Below, in pieces: positions 32,191 through 41,530 of a DNA stretch of 64,000 bases. A model generated the notes under the pieces. That model was not told where the DNA came from and made no database searches. It saw only the letters and a list, made by a program, of their open reading frames with translations. The translations under genes and the position numbers were made by a program. This DNA comes from Noviherbaspirillum sedimenti (GTDB lineage Bacteria > Pseudomonadota > Gammaproteobacteria > Burkholderiales > Burkholderiaceae_D): assembly GCF_003590835.1 (NCBI RefSeq), contig NZ_QYUQ01000002.1, positions 2,790,001 to 2,854,000 on the forward strand, in the 5' to 3' direction. Position 1 is the stretch's first letter, and each line of letters starts with the position of its first letter.

Positions 32191-33858
32191 TCACATGTTA
32201 GAATAGTTCGGCCCACCGCCGCCTTCCGGCGTCACCCAGACGATATTCTGAGTCGGGTCCTTGATGTCGCAAGTCTTGCAGTGCACGCAGTTCTGCGCGT
32301 TGATCTGCAGACGCTCTTCACCGCTCTCGTTCATGACGTATTCATACACACCGGCCGGGCAATAGCGCTGTTCTGGGCCCGCATACTTGTGCAGGTTGAT
32401 GTTGACCGGCACGGTCGGATCATTCAGTGTCAGGTGCACCGGCTGCTCTTCGGCATGGTTCGTGTTGGAGATGAACACCGAGGACAAGCGGTCGAAGGCC
32501 AGTTTGCCGTCAGGCTTTGGATAGAAGATGGGCTTAAACTCGGACGCCGGACGCAGGCATGCATGATCCGCATGCTTGTGCTTGGCGGTCCAGGGCGCTT
32601 TCCCCCTGAACAGCACCTGGTCGATGCCGACCATCAGCGTGCCGCTGTACAGGCCGCGCGCCATGAAGGGCTTGAAGTTGCGTGCCTTGAATAGCTCTTC
32701 ATGCAGCCAGGACTTTTCGAAAGCCTGCGGATACGCCGCCAGCTCGTCATGCTGACGATTTTCGCCTAGTGCGGCGTAGGCGGCTTCGGCGGCCATCATG
32801 CCGGTCTTCATCGCGGCATGGCTGCCTTTGATGCGGGAAGCATTGAGGAAGCCCGCATCGCAACCGATCAGCGCGCCGCCCGGAAATATCAGCTTGGGCA
32901 GGGATTGCAGCCCGCCTGCCGTAATGGCGCGAGCGCCATAAGAAAGACGTTTGCCGCCTTCAAAGAATTTGCGGATCTCTGGATGTGTCTTGTAACGCTG
33001 GAACTCCTCGTATGGCGACAGATACGGATTCTGATAAGCCAGTCCGACCACGTAGCCCACCGCCACCTGGTTGTTTTCCAGGTGGTAGAGGAAAGAACCT
33101 CCATAGGTGCCAGCATCCAGCGGCCAGCCGGCGGTGTGGATCACCAAACCAGGCTTGTGCATAGCCGGATCGATTTCCCACAATTCCTTGATGCCGATGG
33201 CATAGGTCTGAGGATCCCTGCCGCGGTTCAAATCGAACTTAGCCATGAGCTGCTTGCCGAGGTGACCGCGCGCGCCTTCGGCGAACAAAGTGTACTTCGC
33301 ATGCAGCTCCATGCCGAGCTGGAATGCGTCGGTCGGGTTGCCATGGCGATCGATGCCCATGTTCCCCGTGGCCACGCCCTTGACCGAGTCGTCATCGTTA
33401 TAGAGCACTTCAGCGGCCGGAAAGCCCGGAAAGATTTCCACACCCAGTCTTTCTGCCTGCTGGCCCAGCCAGCGGGCGACGTTGGCCAGGGAGATGACGT
33501 AGTTGCCGTGATTTTGAAAGCAGGCCGGCAGCAGGAAGTTCGGCGTCTTATACGCTTTGGTCTCGGACAGGAACAGGAAGCGGTCTTCCGTCACTTCGGT
33601 GTTGAGGGGCGCGCCAAGCTCCTTCCAGTTCGGAAATAGCTCGTTGATCGCGATCGGATCCATCACCGCGCCGGACAGGATATGGGCACCCACCTCACTG
33701 CCTTTTTCCAGCACGCAGACCGACACCTCTCGGCCCTGTTCCGCCGCCAGCTGCTTGAGACGAATCGCCGCCGACAGGCCCGCAGAACCGCCGCCAACGA
33801 TCAGTACGTCGTATTCCATCGCTTCGCGCGGGCCGTATTGTTCTATCAGATTGTTCAT
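32191..33858 (-). CDS. Electron transfer flavoprotein-ubiquinone oxidoreductase
   Basis: ETF-QO passes electrons from acyl-CoA dehydrogenases via ETF to ubiquinone at the membrane. It is 555 aa. FAD binding is at DVLIVGGGSAGLSAAIRLKQ near the N-terminus; the C-terminal ferredoxin-like [4Fe-4S] site is INAQNCVHCKTCDIKDPTQN with the upstream Cys in RYCPAGVYE. The two acyl-CoA dehydrogenases at 37852-40019 supply a reason for it here. ETF subunits themselves are not in the window. Confidence 0.94.
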   Translation of the reverse strand: MNNLIEQYGPREAMEYDVLIVGGGSAGLSAAIRLKQLAAEQGREVSVCVLEKGSEVGAHILSGAVMDPIAINELFPNWKELGAPLNTEVTEDRFLFLSETKAYKTPNFLLPACFQNHGNYVISLANVARWLGQQAERLGVEIFPGFPAAEVLYNDDDSVKGVATGNMGIDRHGNPTDAFQLGMELHAKYTLFAEGARGHLGKQLMAKFDLNRGRDPQTYAIGIKELWEIDPAMHKPGLVIHTAGWPLDAGTYGGSFLYHLENNQVAVGYVVGLAYQNPYLSPYEEFQRYKTHPEIRKFFEGGKRLSYGARAITAGGLQSLPKLIFPGGALIGCDAGFLNASRIKGSHAAMKTGMMAAEAAYAALGENRQHDELAAYPQAFEKSWLHEELFKARNFKPFMARGLYSGTLMVGIDQVLFRGKAPWTAKHKHADHACLRPASEFKPIFYPKPDGKLAFDRLSSVFISNTNHAEEQPVHLTLNDPTVPVNINLHKYAGPEQRYCPAGVYEYVMNESGEERLQINAQNCVHCKTCDIKDPTQNIVWVTPEGGGGPNYSNM

Positions 33859-33873
33859 TGGAGGTAATCTTGA

Positions 33874-36800
33874 TTATTCAAACTCGACTAGAAGGTCTTT
33901 GGCGCTGACAACCGCACCAGGCCTGATGTGGACTTTGCGCACCATGCCGTCACGCTCGGCCCGGATCACGGTCTCCATCTTCATGGCTTCTAAAGACAGC
34001 AGCGGATCGCCGCGGGCCACGCGCTGCCCCTCCTGCACCGACAGCGTCACAATCATGCCCGGCATCGTAGCGCCGACGTGTGCAGGATTGCCGTCCTCAG
34101 CCCGTGAATGCTGTACCGTCGCGACCGCTCCCGCCCTGTCGACCCGGACGATGCGCGGCTGCCCGTTGAGCTCGAAGAATAGCTTGCACTGCCCTTCCTC
34201 CGCCATCTCGACCGATCCGTGCAGGCTCACGATCAGAGTCTTGCCCCGATCGATATCGACCGAAATCTCCTGGTTGGCCTGTAAGCCGTAGAAGAACACC
34301 GGCGTGGGCAAGGTGCTCACATTGCCGTACTCGTGCCGGTGCGCCGCGTACTCGCAGAACACCTTCGGATACATCAGGTAGGACGATAGCTCTTGTTCGC
34401 TTATCTCGCAGGCAACTTTGGCCTCGACTTCGGCCCGCACCGCAGCCAGGTCGACCTCTGGCAAGGACGCGCCGGGACGGCCAGACAGCGGCAGCTCGCC
34501 CTTGAGCACCTTGTGTTCCAGATCTTTGGGGAAGCCGTCCGGCGGGAATCCGAGGTCGCCCTTGAAAAGCGAGACCACCGACTCCGGGAACGCCACTTCC
34601 TTGTCCGGATTGCGCACCTCGTCCGGCGTCAGGTCGTTGGCGACCATGAACAGCGCCATGTCACCAACCACCTTGGAAGTCGGTGTTACCTTGACGATGT
34701 CGCCGAACAATTGGTTCACATCGGCATAAGTCTGCGACACATCGGTCCAGCGGTGCTCCAGTCCCATCGCTCGCGCCTGCTCGCGCAGGTTTGTGTACTG
34801 GCCACCGGGCATTTCATGGCGGTAGACGTCGGAAGTCCCAGCGCGGATATCGGCTTCGAACGGCGCGTAGTAGCGGCGAACACCTTCCCAATACTGGGAG
34901 ATCTCGAACATAGCCTGACGATCCATTTCAGGATTACGGGCGCTAGCATCCAGTGCGGCAGCGATGGCACCTAAGTTCGGTTGCGAGGTGAGACCGCTCA
35001 TGGCGTCCATAGCGCCATCCACCGCGTCACAGCCTGCATCCACCGCGGCCAGAACCGAGGCGGCCGAGATGCCGCTGGTGTCATGCGTGTGGAAGTGGAT
35101 TGGCAAGCCGATCGTTTCCTTCAGTTCCCTTACCAGCACACGTGCCGCGTCTGGCTTGCAGATCCCGGCCATGTCCTTAATGCCGATGATGTTGGCGCCG
35201 GCGCGTTCCAGTTCGCGCGCCATGCTGACGTAATATTGCAGATTGTATTTGCTGCGTGTTGGCGCGAGCATATCGCCGCTGTAACAGATGGTGCCTTCGC
35301 ATAGGGCTCCACTCTCCCGCACGGCATCGATGGCCACACGCATGTTTTCGACCCAATTGAGCGAGTCGAACACGCGGAAAAGATCGATACCGCCAGCGGC
35401 AGCCTGCCCTACGAAATGGCGCACTACGTTGTCGGCATAGTTTGTATAGCCGACCGCATTGGAGCCGCGCAGCAGCATCTGGAACAGGATATTGGGTACA
35501 CGCTCGCGCAGTCCGGCGAGACGCTCCCATGGGTCTTCCTTTAAAAAGCGCATGGCGACGTCGAACGTCGCGCCGCCCCAGCATTCGAGCGAGAACAGGT
35601 TCGGCAGCAATCGCGCATAGTAGGGCGCGATTGCCAGCATGTCATGGGTGCGCATGCGGGTGGCGAACAGTGACTGATGGGCGTCGCGCATGGTGGTGTC
35701 GGTGAGCAGCACGCGACGCTCGTCCTTCATCCAACGCGAGAAGCCCTCGGCGCCAAGTTCCTTGAGCTTGTCGCGTGTACCGGGTACAACCGGACCGTCG
35801 GCCGACAGGCGCGGCAGCAGTGCCGGCGCCGGCATCTGCGCTGGTATCGTGCGGCCCTTCATCTCCGGGTTGCCGTTGACGTTGACATCGCCAATGAAGC
35901 GTAGCAGGCGGGTAGCACGGTCGCGCCGACGGGAGAACTGGAACAGATCAGGCGTGGTGTCGATGAAGCGTGTGATGCATTGGCCCGCGCGGAACTGCTG
36001 ATGGTTGATGACGTTTTCCAGGAAGGCCAGGTTGGTCGACACGCCGCGGATGCGGAATTCACGCAGCGCCCGGTCCATGCGGGCAATGGCTTCCTCGGCG
36101 CTACCGGCCCAGGCTGTCACTTTAACCAGCAGCGAGTCATAGTAAGGCGTGATAACCGCGCCGGAGTAAGCGGTACCGCCGTCAAGGCGGATGCCGAAGC
36201 CGGATGCACTGCGGTAGGCGGTGATGCGACCATAGTCCGGCGTGAAATTGTTCTCTGGGTCTTCGGTCGTAACGCGGCACTGCAGCGCGTGGCCGTTCAA
36301 CCGGATGTCCTGCTGCAGTGGCACGCCGCAGGCGAGCTCACCGTCGCCGCCGATATGCGCACCCTCTGTAATGCGGATCTGGGCCTTGACGATATCGACC
36401 CCGGTGACCTGCTCCGTCACCGTATGCTCCACCTGGATGCGCGGATTGACCTCGATGAAGTAGAACATGCCGGTATCTGCATCCATCAGAAATTCGACAG
36501 TGCCTGCATGGGTGTACCCGACGGCGCGGCCCAGCCGCAGCGCCGCTTCGCACAACTCTCGGCGGCCGGCGTCGTCCAGGTACGGCGCCGGCGCGCTTTC
36601 GACCACCTTCTGGTTGCGCCGCTGCACCGAACAATCCCGTTCGAACAGATGCACCAGCTTGCCGTGTGTGTCGCCGAGCAGCTGCACTTCGACGTGTCGA
36701 GCGCGTCGCACCAGCTTTTCCAGGTACATCTCGTCATTGCCGAAGGCGGCCGCCGCTTCGCGTCGCGCCACCGCCAGCTGGCCGGGCAGTTCGGCTGCGG

Positions 36801-37347
36801 ATTCGATCACGCGCATGCCGCGCCCGCCTCCGCCCCAGCTCGCTTTGAGCATCAGCGGGTAGCCGATCTCCGCAGCCATCTGGATGACCTGCTCCAGGTC
36901 ATGCGGCAGCGCCGGGGTGGCTGCCATTACCGGCACGTCGGCGGCGACCGCCGCGTTGCGTGCGGCGACCTTGTTGCCCAGAGTACGCATCACCGTCGAG
37001 TTCGGGCCGACAAAGCGGATGCCGGCCGCAGCGCAGGCGTCGGCGAAATCCGGATTCTCGGACAGGAAGCCGTAGCCGGGATGGATAGCGTCGACCCCGG
37101 CTTCCTTCGCCACCCGGATGATGCCGTCGATATCGAGGTAGGCGGCGATCGGCTTCTTGCCTTCGCCGATCAGATAACTCTCGTCTGCCTTGAAGCGGTG
37201 CAGTGAGAATCGGTCTTCTGCAGCATAGATTGCAACCGTACGGATGCCGAGTTCAGCCGCGGCGCGCATGACGCGGATGGCGATCTCGGAGCGATTAGCG
37301 ATAAGTATTTTCCTGATCGGATTTACCGCAACTTTTACGTCTATCAT
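33874..37347 (-). CDS. pyc: Pyruvate carboxylase
   Basis: Biotin enzyme that carboxylates pyruvate to oxaloacetate. It is 1157 aa, single-chain type. The N-terminal biotin carboxylase (KILIANRSEIAIRVMRAA, residues ~10-460) has KASWGGGGRGMRV; the carboxyltransferase domain (~540-810) has DTTMRDAHQSLFATRMR and HFHTHDTSG; the biotinyl domain at the end has EAMKMETV with Lys1123. It is an anaplerotic enzyme placed next to ETF-QO (15 bp). A broad acyl-CoA carboxylase is excluded by the pyruvate-type carboxyltransferase. Confidence 0.95.
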   Translation of the reverse strand: MIDVKVAVNPIRKILIANRSEIAIRVMRAAAELGIRTVAIYAAEDRFSLHRFKADESYLIGEGKKPIAAYLDIDGIIRVAKEAGVDAIHPGYGFLSENPDFADACAAAGIRFVGPNSTVMRTLGNKVAARNAAVAADVPVMAATPALPHDLEQVIQMAAEIGYPLMLKASWGGGGRGMRVIESAAELPGQLAVARREAAAAFGNDEMYLEKLVRRARHVEVQLLGDTHGKLVHLFERDCSVQRRNQKVVESAPAPYLDDAGRRELCEAALRLGRAVGYTHAGTVEFLMDADTGMFYFIEVNPRIQVEHTVTEQVTGVDIVKAQIRITEGAHIGGDGELACGVPLQQDIRLNGHALQCRVTTEDPENNFTPDYGRITAYRSASGFGIRLDGGTAYSGAVITPYYDSLLVKVTAWAGSAEEAIARMDRALREFRIRGVSTNLAFLENVINHQQFRAGQCITRFIDTTPDLFQFSRRRDRATRLLRFIGDVNVNGNPEMKGRTIPAQMPAPALLPRLSADGPVVPGTRDKLKELGAEGFSRWMKDERRVLLTDTTMRDAHQSLFATRMRTHDMLAIAPYYARLLPNLFSLECWGGATFDVAMRFLKEDPWERLAGLRERVPNILFQMLLRGSNAVGYTNYADNVVRHFVGQAAAGGIDLFRVFDSLNWVENMRVAIDAVRESGALCEGTICYSGDMLAPTRSKYNLQYYVSMARELERAGANIIGIKDMAGICKPDAARVLVRELKETIGLPIHFHTHDTSGISAASVLAAVDAGCDAVDGAMDAMSGLTSQPNLGAIAAALDASARNPEMDRQAMFEISQYWEGVRRYYAPFEADIRAGTSDVYRHEMPGGQYTNLREQARAMGLEHRWTDVSQTYADVNQLFGDIVKVTPTSKVVGDMALFMVANDLTPDEVRNPDKEVAFPESVVSLFKGDLGFPPDGFPKDLEHKVLKGELPLSGRPGASLPEVDLAAVRAEVEAKVACEISEQELSSYLMYPKVFCEYAAHRHEYGNVSTLPTPVFFYGLQANQEISVDIDRGKTLIVSLHGSVEMAEEGQCKLFFELNGQPRIVRVDRAGAVATVQHSRAEDGNPAHVGATMPGMIVTLSVQEGQRVARGDPLLSLEAMKMETVIRAERDGMVRKVHIRPGAVVSAKDLLVEFE

Positions 37348-37575
37348 GGCTTGGGTCTATTAAGGTAATGAGTTGCCGATGTGAAGGCTCCATCAAATCC
37401 AGCCGTGCCTGCCCGCGAAGCTAGGAGCCGCCAGGTGGTGGCGAATGCGCAATCAGCTGCAACACACACGCGATGCACGGCAGTATCGGCGACTGCTGGC
37501 CGTGCTGGAACGTGATGTGCGCCGGCATTATCGTGGGTTGAAACACGTTTTCTCAAAAAACTTTTGAACACTTGC

Positions 37576-37820
37576 TTATGAAGCCATTGCCGCATGGGCG
37601 TTTTCGACGATCACTGACTGCCCGACCATGTCCGATGGCTTTTCCCGAAATGGCGCGCTGATGTGTCGGTGTCGCTGCCAGGTGGAAATGGCACCACGAA
37701 CTTGATGGTGCGCGATGAAAAACCCTGGGCAACGACATGCGAGGCAGGCAGGATAGCGCCACCCAGGACGAGCAATGCGGAATGCAAAAAGGTACGGCAT
37801 GGGAGCACGGGCTTTAGCAT
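37576..37820 (-). pseudogene. Frameshifted remnant of a Bug/TctC-type solute-binding protein
   Basis: The first frame from 37820 shows a signal peptide (ALLVLGGAILPASHVVAQ) and SRTIKFVVPFPPGSDTD, the typical start of Bug proteins. After SARHFG the match continues only in a second frame (EKPSDMVGQSVIVEN), so an indel lies near 37640-37660. A stop then ends it at 37576 after ~80 codons, against ~320 for the family. Nothing homologous follows in 37348-37575, which holds no gene I recognise. It points to decay inside the accessory segment. Confidence 0.65.
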
Positions 37821-37851
37821 CCCTGTCTCCGCTGGGTGATTAGTCCTTTAG

Positions 37852-38850
37852 TTATGCAAATGCCGGCCGAGAAGCGCAGGCTGTACGAACAAAGTCACTC
37901 ACAAGGCTGGTATCGGAAGCGATCACGGCACGTCCCACGACTCTGTTCCAATAGCTCTCCGCGCCATGCGACATCCGCCATTCATGCAAGCGACGAGTGT
38001 AGAGTTGCAGATCATATTCCTCAGTCACGCCGATCGCACCGTGCACCGCGTGCGCGATGGATGCGACCAGTGGTACGGCCTCGCTGGTGCGCGACTTGGC
38101 AATGGCTGCGGCGAGAAGCTCTGGCACCGGCCCTACTCCTTGGAACGCTGACTCCGCGGCAATCGACGAGGCGGCCACATGCTCAGCCGCCACGCTGATC
38201 TGATGCTGTATCGCCTGAAATTTCCCGATTGACTTGCCAAACTGTGCGCGATCATTCGCGTACTGCAAGGTCATGCCGAATACTCTCTGCATTCCGCCGG
38301 CTATAAGCGCCGAGTGAATGGCGGCTCCGAAGGTCGCAATCACGCCAGGAGCAGCCGCTGCGGCAACCCCGGAGTCGCCCCTCCATGAGAGAGTTGCCGT
38401 GAGACTGCCATGGACGCCGGTAGGCTCGCATACTGCATCTTTTGCCGGTAATAGATAGAGGCGATCTTCTTCCTGTGCCAGAACGTGATCGGCGATGAGG
38501 CCGAACGGTACCAGCGGACAGGAAATACTGCCGTTTGCGAGACGTCGGACGACGGGCGCGAAAGTCAACATGCCTGTTGGAACCTGATCGGGCGTCAGTA
38601 ACACGCGAGCAGCTGCAGTTTGTGCAAACGGAACCGGAACAGCATGGGCGCCGAGCATCGTTAGCACGGGATAAAGGTCCGGCAGCGCCAGCCCTGCTCC
38701 GCCGTTCTCTTCAGATGCAAGCAACTCAAGGAAACCCGCGTCGGCAATAGCGGCCCACAGCAAAGCGGGCGACTGGCCGGCCTCAATCGAACGAACCGCG
38801 GCGGGTGCGCTCACGTCTTTCAAAATATCTTCTAGGGCTTCTGCAAACAT
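37852..38850 (-). CDS. Acyl-CoA dehydrogenase (small partner)
   Basis: 332 aa, shorter than the ~380 aa of homomeric acyl-CoA dehydrogenases. C-terminal helices AHAVHGAIGVTEEYDLQLYTRRLHEWRMSHG are clear; FAD contacts around RAQFGKSIGKFQAIQHQ are present. Length and sequence fit the non-catalytic or small partner in heteromeric FadE-type pairs, with the 385-aa gene 11 bp upstream as the partner. Heterodimer formation is inferred from pairing only. Confidence 0.85.
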   Translation of the reverse strand: MFAEALEDILKDVSAPAAVRSIEAGQSPALLWAAIADAGFLELLASEENGGAGLALPDLYPVLTMLGAHAVPVPFAQTAAARVLLTPDQVPTGMLTFAPVVRRLANGSISCPLVPFGLIADHVLAQEEDRLYLLPAKDAVCEPTGVHGSLTATLSWRGDSGVAAAAAPGVIATFGAAIHSALIAGGMQRVFGMTLQYANDRAQFGKSIGKFQAIQHQISVAAEHVAASSIAAESAFQGVGPVPELLAAAIAKSRTSEAVPLVASIAHAVHGAIGVTEEYDLQLYTRRLHEWRMSHGAESYWNRVVGRAVIASDTSLVSDFVRTACASRPAFA

Positions 38851-38861
38851 GGGAACTCCTT

Positions 38862-40019
38862 CTAACGCAGCCCGAGGCCGCGAGCAATCATGCCGCGCAG
38901 TATCTCGCGGGTTCCACCGCGCAGCGAAAACGTTGGCGATATATGACTCAGGTAGGCGACAGTGCGGTACAGGTCCGGGTCAATATCGACGTCAGGATCG
39001 CCGGCGATCGCGGATTCTATGATGGCAGGAATGGACTGTTCGAACTCGGTGCCGATATCCTTGACCAGCGCGGCCTCCACAATCGGGCTCGCGCCTCGCA
39101 CCAGCTGGCTGGTGACCGTAATGGACATATTGCGTAATGTCGCGAGGTGCACGGCAAGACGGCCTATCGTTTCTTGGTGCGCCTCGCCGTCGGCACTCCT
39201 GCGCAGGCAAGCAATCCAATGATCGAGTAGAATGATACTGGAGTAAATGCGCTCCGGTCCGCTGCGTTCGAAGGCCAGCTCGGCGGTTACCTGCTCCCAA
39301 CCGCTCCCTTCGTTGCCTATCAGTGCGTCGTCCGTCAACAGGACATCGTCAAAGAACACCTCGGAAAAATGTGCGTCGCCGGCAAGATCGTGTATAGGGC
39401 GAACGGTGACACCTGGCAGTGATAGGTCGACAATGAACTGGGACAGTCCGCGATGTCGGTCTTCGGCCGTGCCTGAGGTCCGCACCAGCGCGATCATGTA
39501 GTGGCAATGCGGCGCATTGGTGGTCCAGATCTTGCGTCCGCTGAGACGCCATCCTTGGGCCACCTTGGTCGCCCTGGTGCCTACGCTTGCCAGGTCTGAC
39601 CCGGAGTTGGGCTCGCTCATGCCAATGCAGAAGAAGGCCTGGGCAGCACATATTTTGGGCAAGTATGCTCGGCGCTGTGCCTCGCTGCCATACTTGAGGA
39701 TAAGTGGGCCGCTCTGGCGGTCGGCGATCCAATGTGCCGAAACGGGCGCACCCGAGACCAGCAGCTCTTCGACCAGTACAAATCTGGAGAAGGCGTCCAG
39801 CTGAGCGCCACCGTATTCACGCGGGAGGGTAAGACCTACCCAGCCGCGCTCGGCCATTTTTTTGCTGAATTCGGCCGAAAAGCCCATCCACGAGCGCGAA
39901 CGCACGTCGGCGGGAGCCGGCGGCATTTCGGCACGAAGAAAAGCCTTGACGTCAGATCGGAAGGCTTCAGCCTCATCGGGCAGGCGGGCAAGGCGAAACT
40001 GGCTCAATAGTTCGCTCAT
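38862..40019 (-). CDS. Acyl-CoA dehydrogenase (large partner)
   Basis: 385 aa. Family motifs include CIGMSEPNSGSDLAS, WTTNAPHCHYMI for FAD binding, ERSGPERIYSSI and the C-terminal FSLRGGTREILRGMIARGLG. It is directly followed by the smaller acyl-CoA dehydrogenase gene (11-bp gap) and preceded by the CoA transferase gene (45-bp gap), all on the minus strand. Electrons would pass by ETF to the ETF-QO encoded at 32191-33858. Chain-length preference is unknown. Confidence 0.92.
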   Translation of the reverse strand: MSELLSQFRLARLPDEAEAFRSDVKAFLRAEMPPAPADVRSRSWMGFSAEFSKKMAERGWVGLTLPREYGGAQLDAFSRFVLVEELLVSGAPVSAHWIADRQSGPLILKYGSEAQRRAYLPKICAAQAFFCIGMSEPNSGSDLASVGTRATKVAQGWRLSGRKIWTTNAPHCHYMIALVRTSGTAEDRHRGLSQFIVDLSLPGVTVRPIHDLAGDAHFSEVFFDDVLLTDDALIGNEGSGWEQVTAELAFERSGPERIYSSIILLDHWIACLRRSADGEAHQETIGRLAVHLATLRNMSITVTSQLVRGASPIVEAALVKDIGTEFEQSIPAIIESAIAGDPDVDIDPDLYRTVAYLSHISPTFSLRGGTREILRGMIARGLGLR

Positions 40020-40064
40020 CAGCGCGTCTCCTTATAGTTGTACATGACTTTGTTCCCCTTGGTC

Positions 40065-41288
40065 TTAGAGCACACCCTGCTCTCTCAATTCAGCAATACG
40101 CTCCGCGGACAACCCTAGCTTGTGGCTCAACACCTCTTCGGTGTGCTCCCCGAGCGTCGGCGCCGCCTTCTCATAACGGATCGGCGTGTCGGAAAACCGC
40201 ATGGGATTGGCCAAGCCCGGCACCACACCGCCAAGCGAATGGGGAAGCGACACCTTCATTTCCCTGTGTCGTACTTGCGGATCCTCGAACACCTGCTGCA
40301 TGTTGTTGATCGGGCCGCAGGGCACCTGCGCGGGCTCCAGCACCCCCACCCATTCAGACATGGTTTTTGTCAGCATAGTCCGAGCAATCTCCGGAATCAG
40401 TTCGCTCCTGTTGCGCACTCTCATCTCGACGGTTTTATAGCGCGGGTCATCGCCCAGATCGGGCCGCCCGATCACACGACAGAAGGCTGCATACTGGCGA
40501 TCATTGCCCACTGCCACGATCACGTCGCCTTCTTTGCAGCGGAACACCTGGTAGGGCACCATGTTCGGATGGGCGTTACCGAGCCGTTTCGGCATCTTTC
40601 CCGACAGGAAATAGTTGAGCGCTTGGTTGCTGGTCACGGCGACGACGCAGTCGAGGAGCGCCATGTCGATGTATTGCCCCCTACCGCTGACATTGCGGTG
40701 CTCAAGGGCAGCAAGGATCGCTGCGGTCGCATACATCCCTGTCAGTAGATCGGTGATTGCGATCCCTGATTTCACAGGCCCCCCGCCGGGCTCATCATCC
40801 GCCTGCCCGGTCACGCTCATGAGTCCGCCCATTCCCTGGAAAACGAAATCGTAACCAGGCAACGACGAATACGGGCCGGTCTGGCCGAATCCGGTAATGG
40901 AGCAGTAAACCAGGCGCGGGTTCAGAGATTGCAGGTCCTCGTAGGAAAGACCGTAGCGCGCGAGCGTACCAACCTTATAGTTCTCGACCAGCACGTCCGC
41001 GTCTTTCGCCAGGTCGCGCACAATCTGCTGCCCCTCCGGAGACGCCAGATCAATCGTGATCGACTTTTTCCCTCGATTCGTGCACATGAAATACCCAGCA
41101 TCCGTGGAGTCTCGCCCGTCACGATCCTTCACGAAAGGAGGCCCCCAGCCGCGCGTGTCATCCCCCACCCCAGGGCGTTCCACCTTGACTACTTCCGCCC
41201 CCATGTCGGCGAGGTTTTGCGTAGCCCAGGGGCCGGCAAGTATGCGCGTCAGGTCCAGAACTTTCAGGTGCCCCAATGCAGTTTTCAT
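40065..41288 (-). CDS. CaiB/BaiF (class III) CoA transferase
   Basis: Activates a carboxylic acid to its CoA thioester by CoA exchange with another acyl-CoA. It is 407 aa with the family start LGHLKVLDLTRILAGPWATQNLADMGAEVVKVE. The catalytic Asp is D180 in SGIAITDLLTGMY. It is the first gene of the CoA transferase-acyl-CoA dehydrogenase operon and is preceded by the LysR-type operator at 41325-41392. The acid acted on is unknown; glutarate/dicarboxylate-type transferases are the closest look-alikes. Confidence 0.92.
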   Translation of the reverse strand: MKTALGHLKVLDLTRILAGPWATQNLADMGAEVVKVERPGVGDDTRGWGPPFVKDRDGRDSTDAGYFMCTNRGKKSITIDLASPEGQQIVRDLAKDADVLVENYKVGTLARYGLSYEDLQSLNPRLVYCSITGFGQTGPYSSLPGYDFVFQGMGGLMSVTGQADDEPGGGPVKSGIAITDLLTGMYATAAILAALEHRNVSGRGQYIDMALLDCVVAVTSNQALNYFLSGKMPKRLGNAHPNMVPYQVFRCKEGDVIVAVGNDRQYAAFCRVIGRPDLGDDPRYKTVEMRVRNRSELIPEIARTMLTKTMSEWVGVLEPAQVPCGPINNMQQVFEDPQVRHREMKVSLPHSLGGVVPGLANPMRFSDTPIRYEKAAPTLGEHTEEVLSHKLGLSAERIAELREQGVL

Positions 41289-41324
41289 GTTTCTCCTATC
41301 GATTCCAAACTTGCTTGAACAAGA

Positions 41325-41392
41325 GAATAATTGGGCACGCCGCGCCGGTCCAATATTAAATTACCGAACAGTGATACTATTCATGTATCACT
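41325..41392 (-). promoter_or_regulatory. LysR-type operator and promoter for the CoA transferase operon
   Basis: AGTGATAC-N7-GTATCACT is a perfect 8-bp inverted repeat at 41370-41392, containing ATAC-N7-GTAT. Going towards the CoA transferase gene there is a 16-nt gap, then AATATTGGAC with the -35 TTGGAC (41353-41348), a 17-nt spacer and TTATTC (41330-41325). The module matches the one at 32029-32091 in order and spacing. The divergent hydratase gene at 41531 could share the operator. A further half-like GTATCA occurs near 41438. Confidence 0.78.
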
Positions 41393-41530
41393 CAGCGCCA
41401 TGTTCAGCTCAGCGGCGACCGCTTGCGATATATTTTTTGTATCAGTAAAACTCTCTTTGATATTGGACGTGCCGGCGTTAATACCCTAGCCTCGCAAGTT
41501 CGATCAACGCAATGGAAAACGGGAGGATAC

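Noticed and set aside
35980..37206. A 408-codon plus-strand frame opposite pyruvate carboxylase
   Set aside because: It is the complement of the biotin carboxylase domain and has no motifs of its own.
37344..37595. 83-codon minus-strand frame between pyc and the Bug remnant
   Set aside because: It overlaps the start of pyc, has no recognisable domain and conflicts with the Bug remnant frames.
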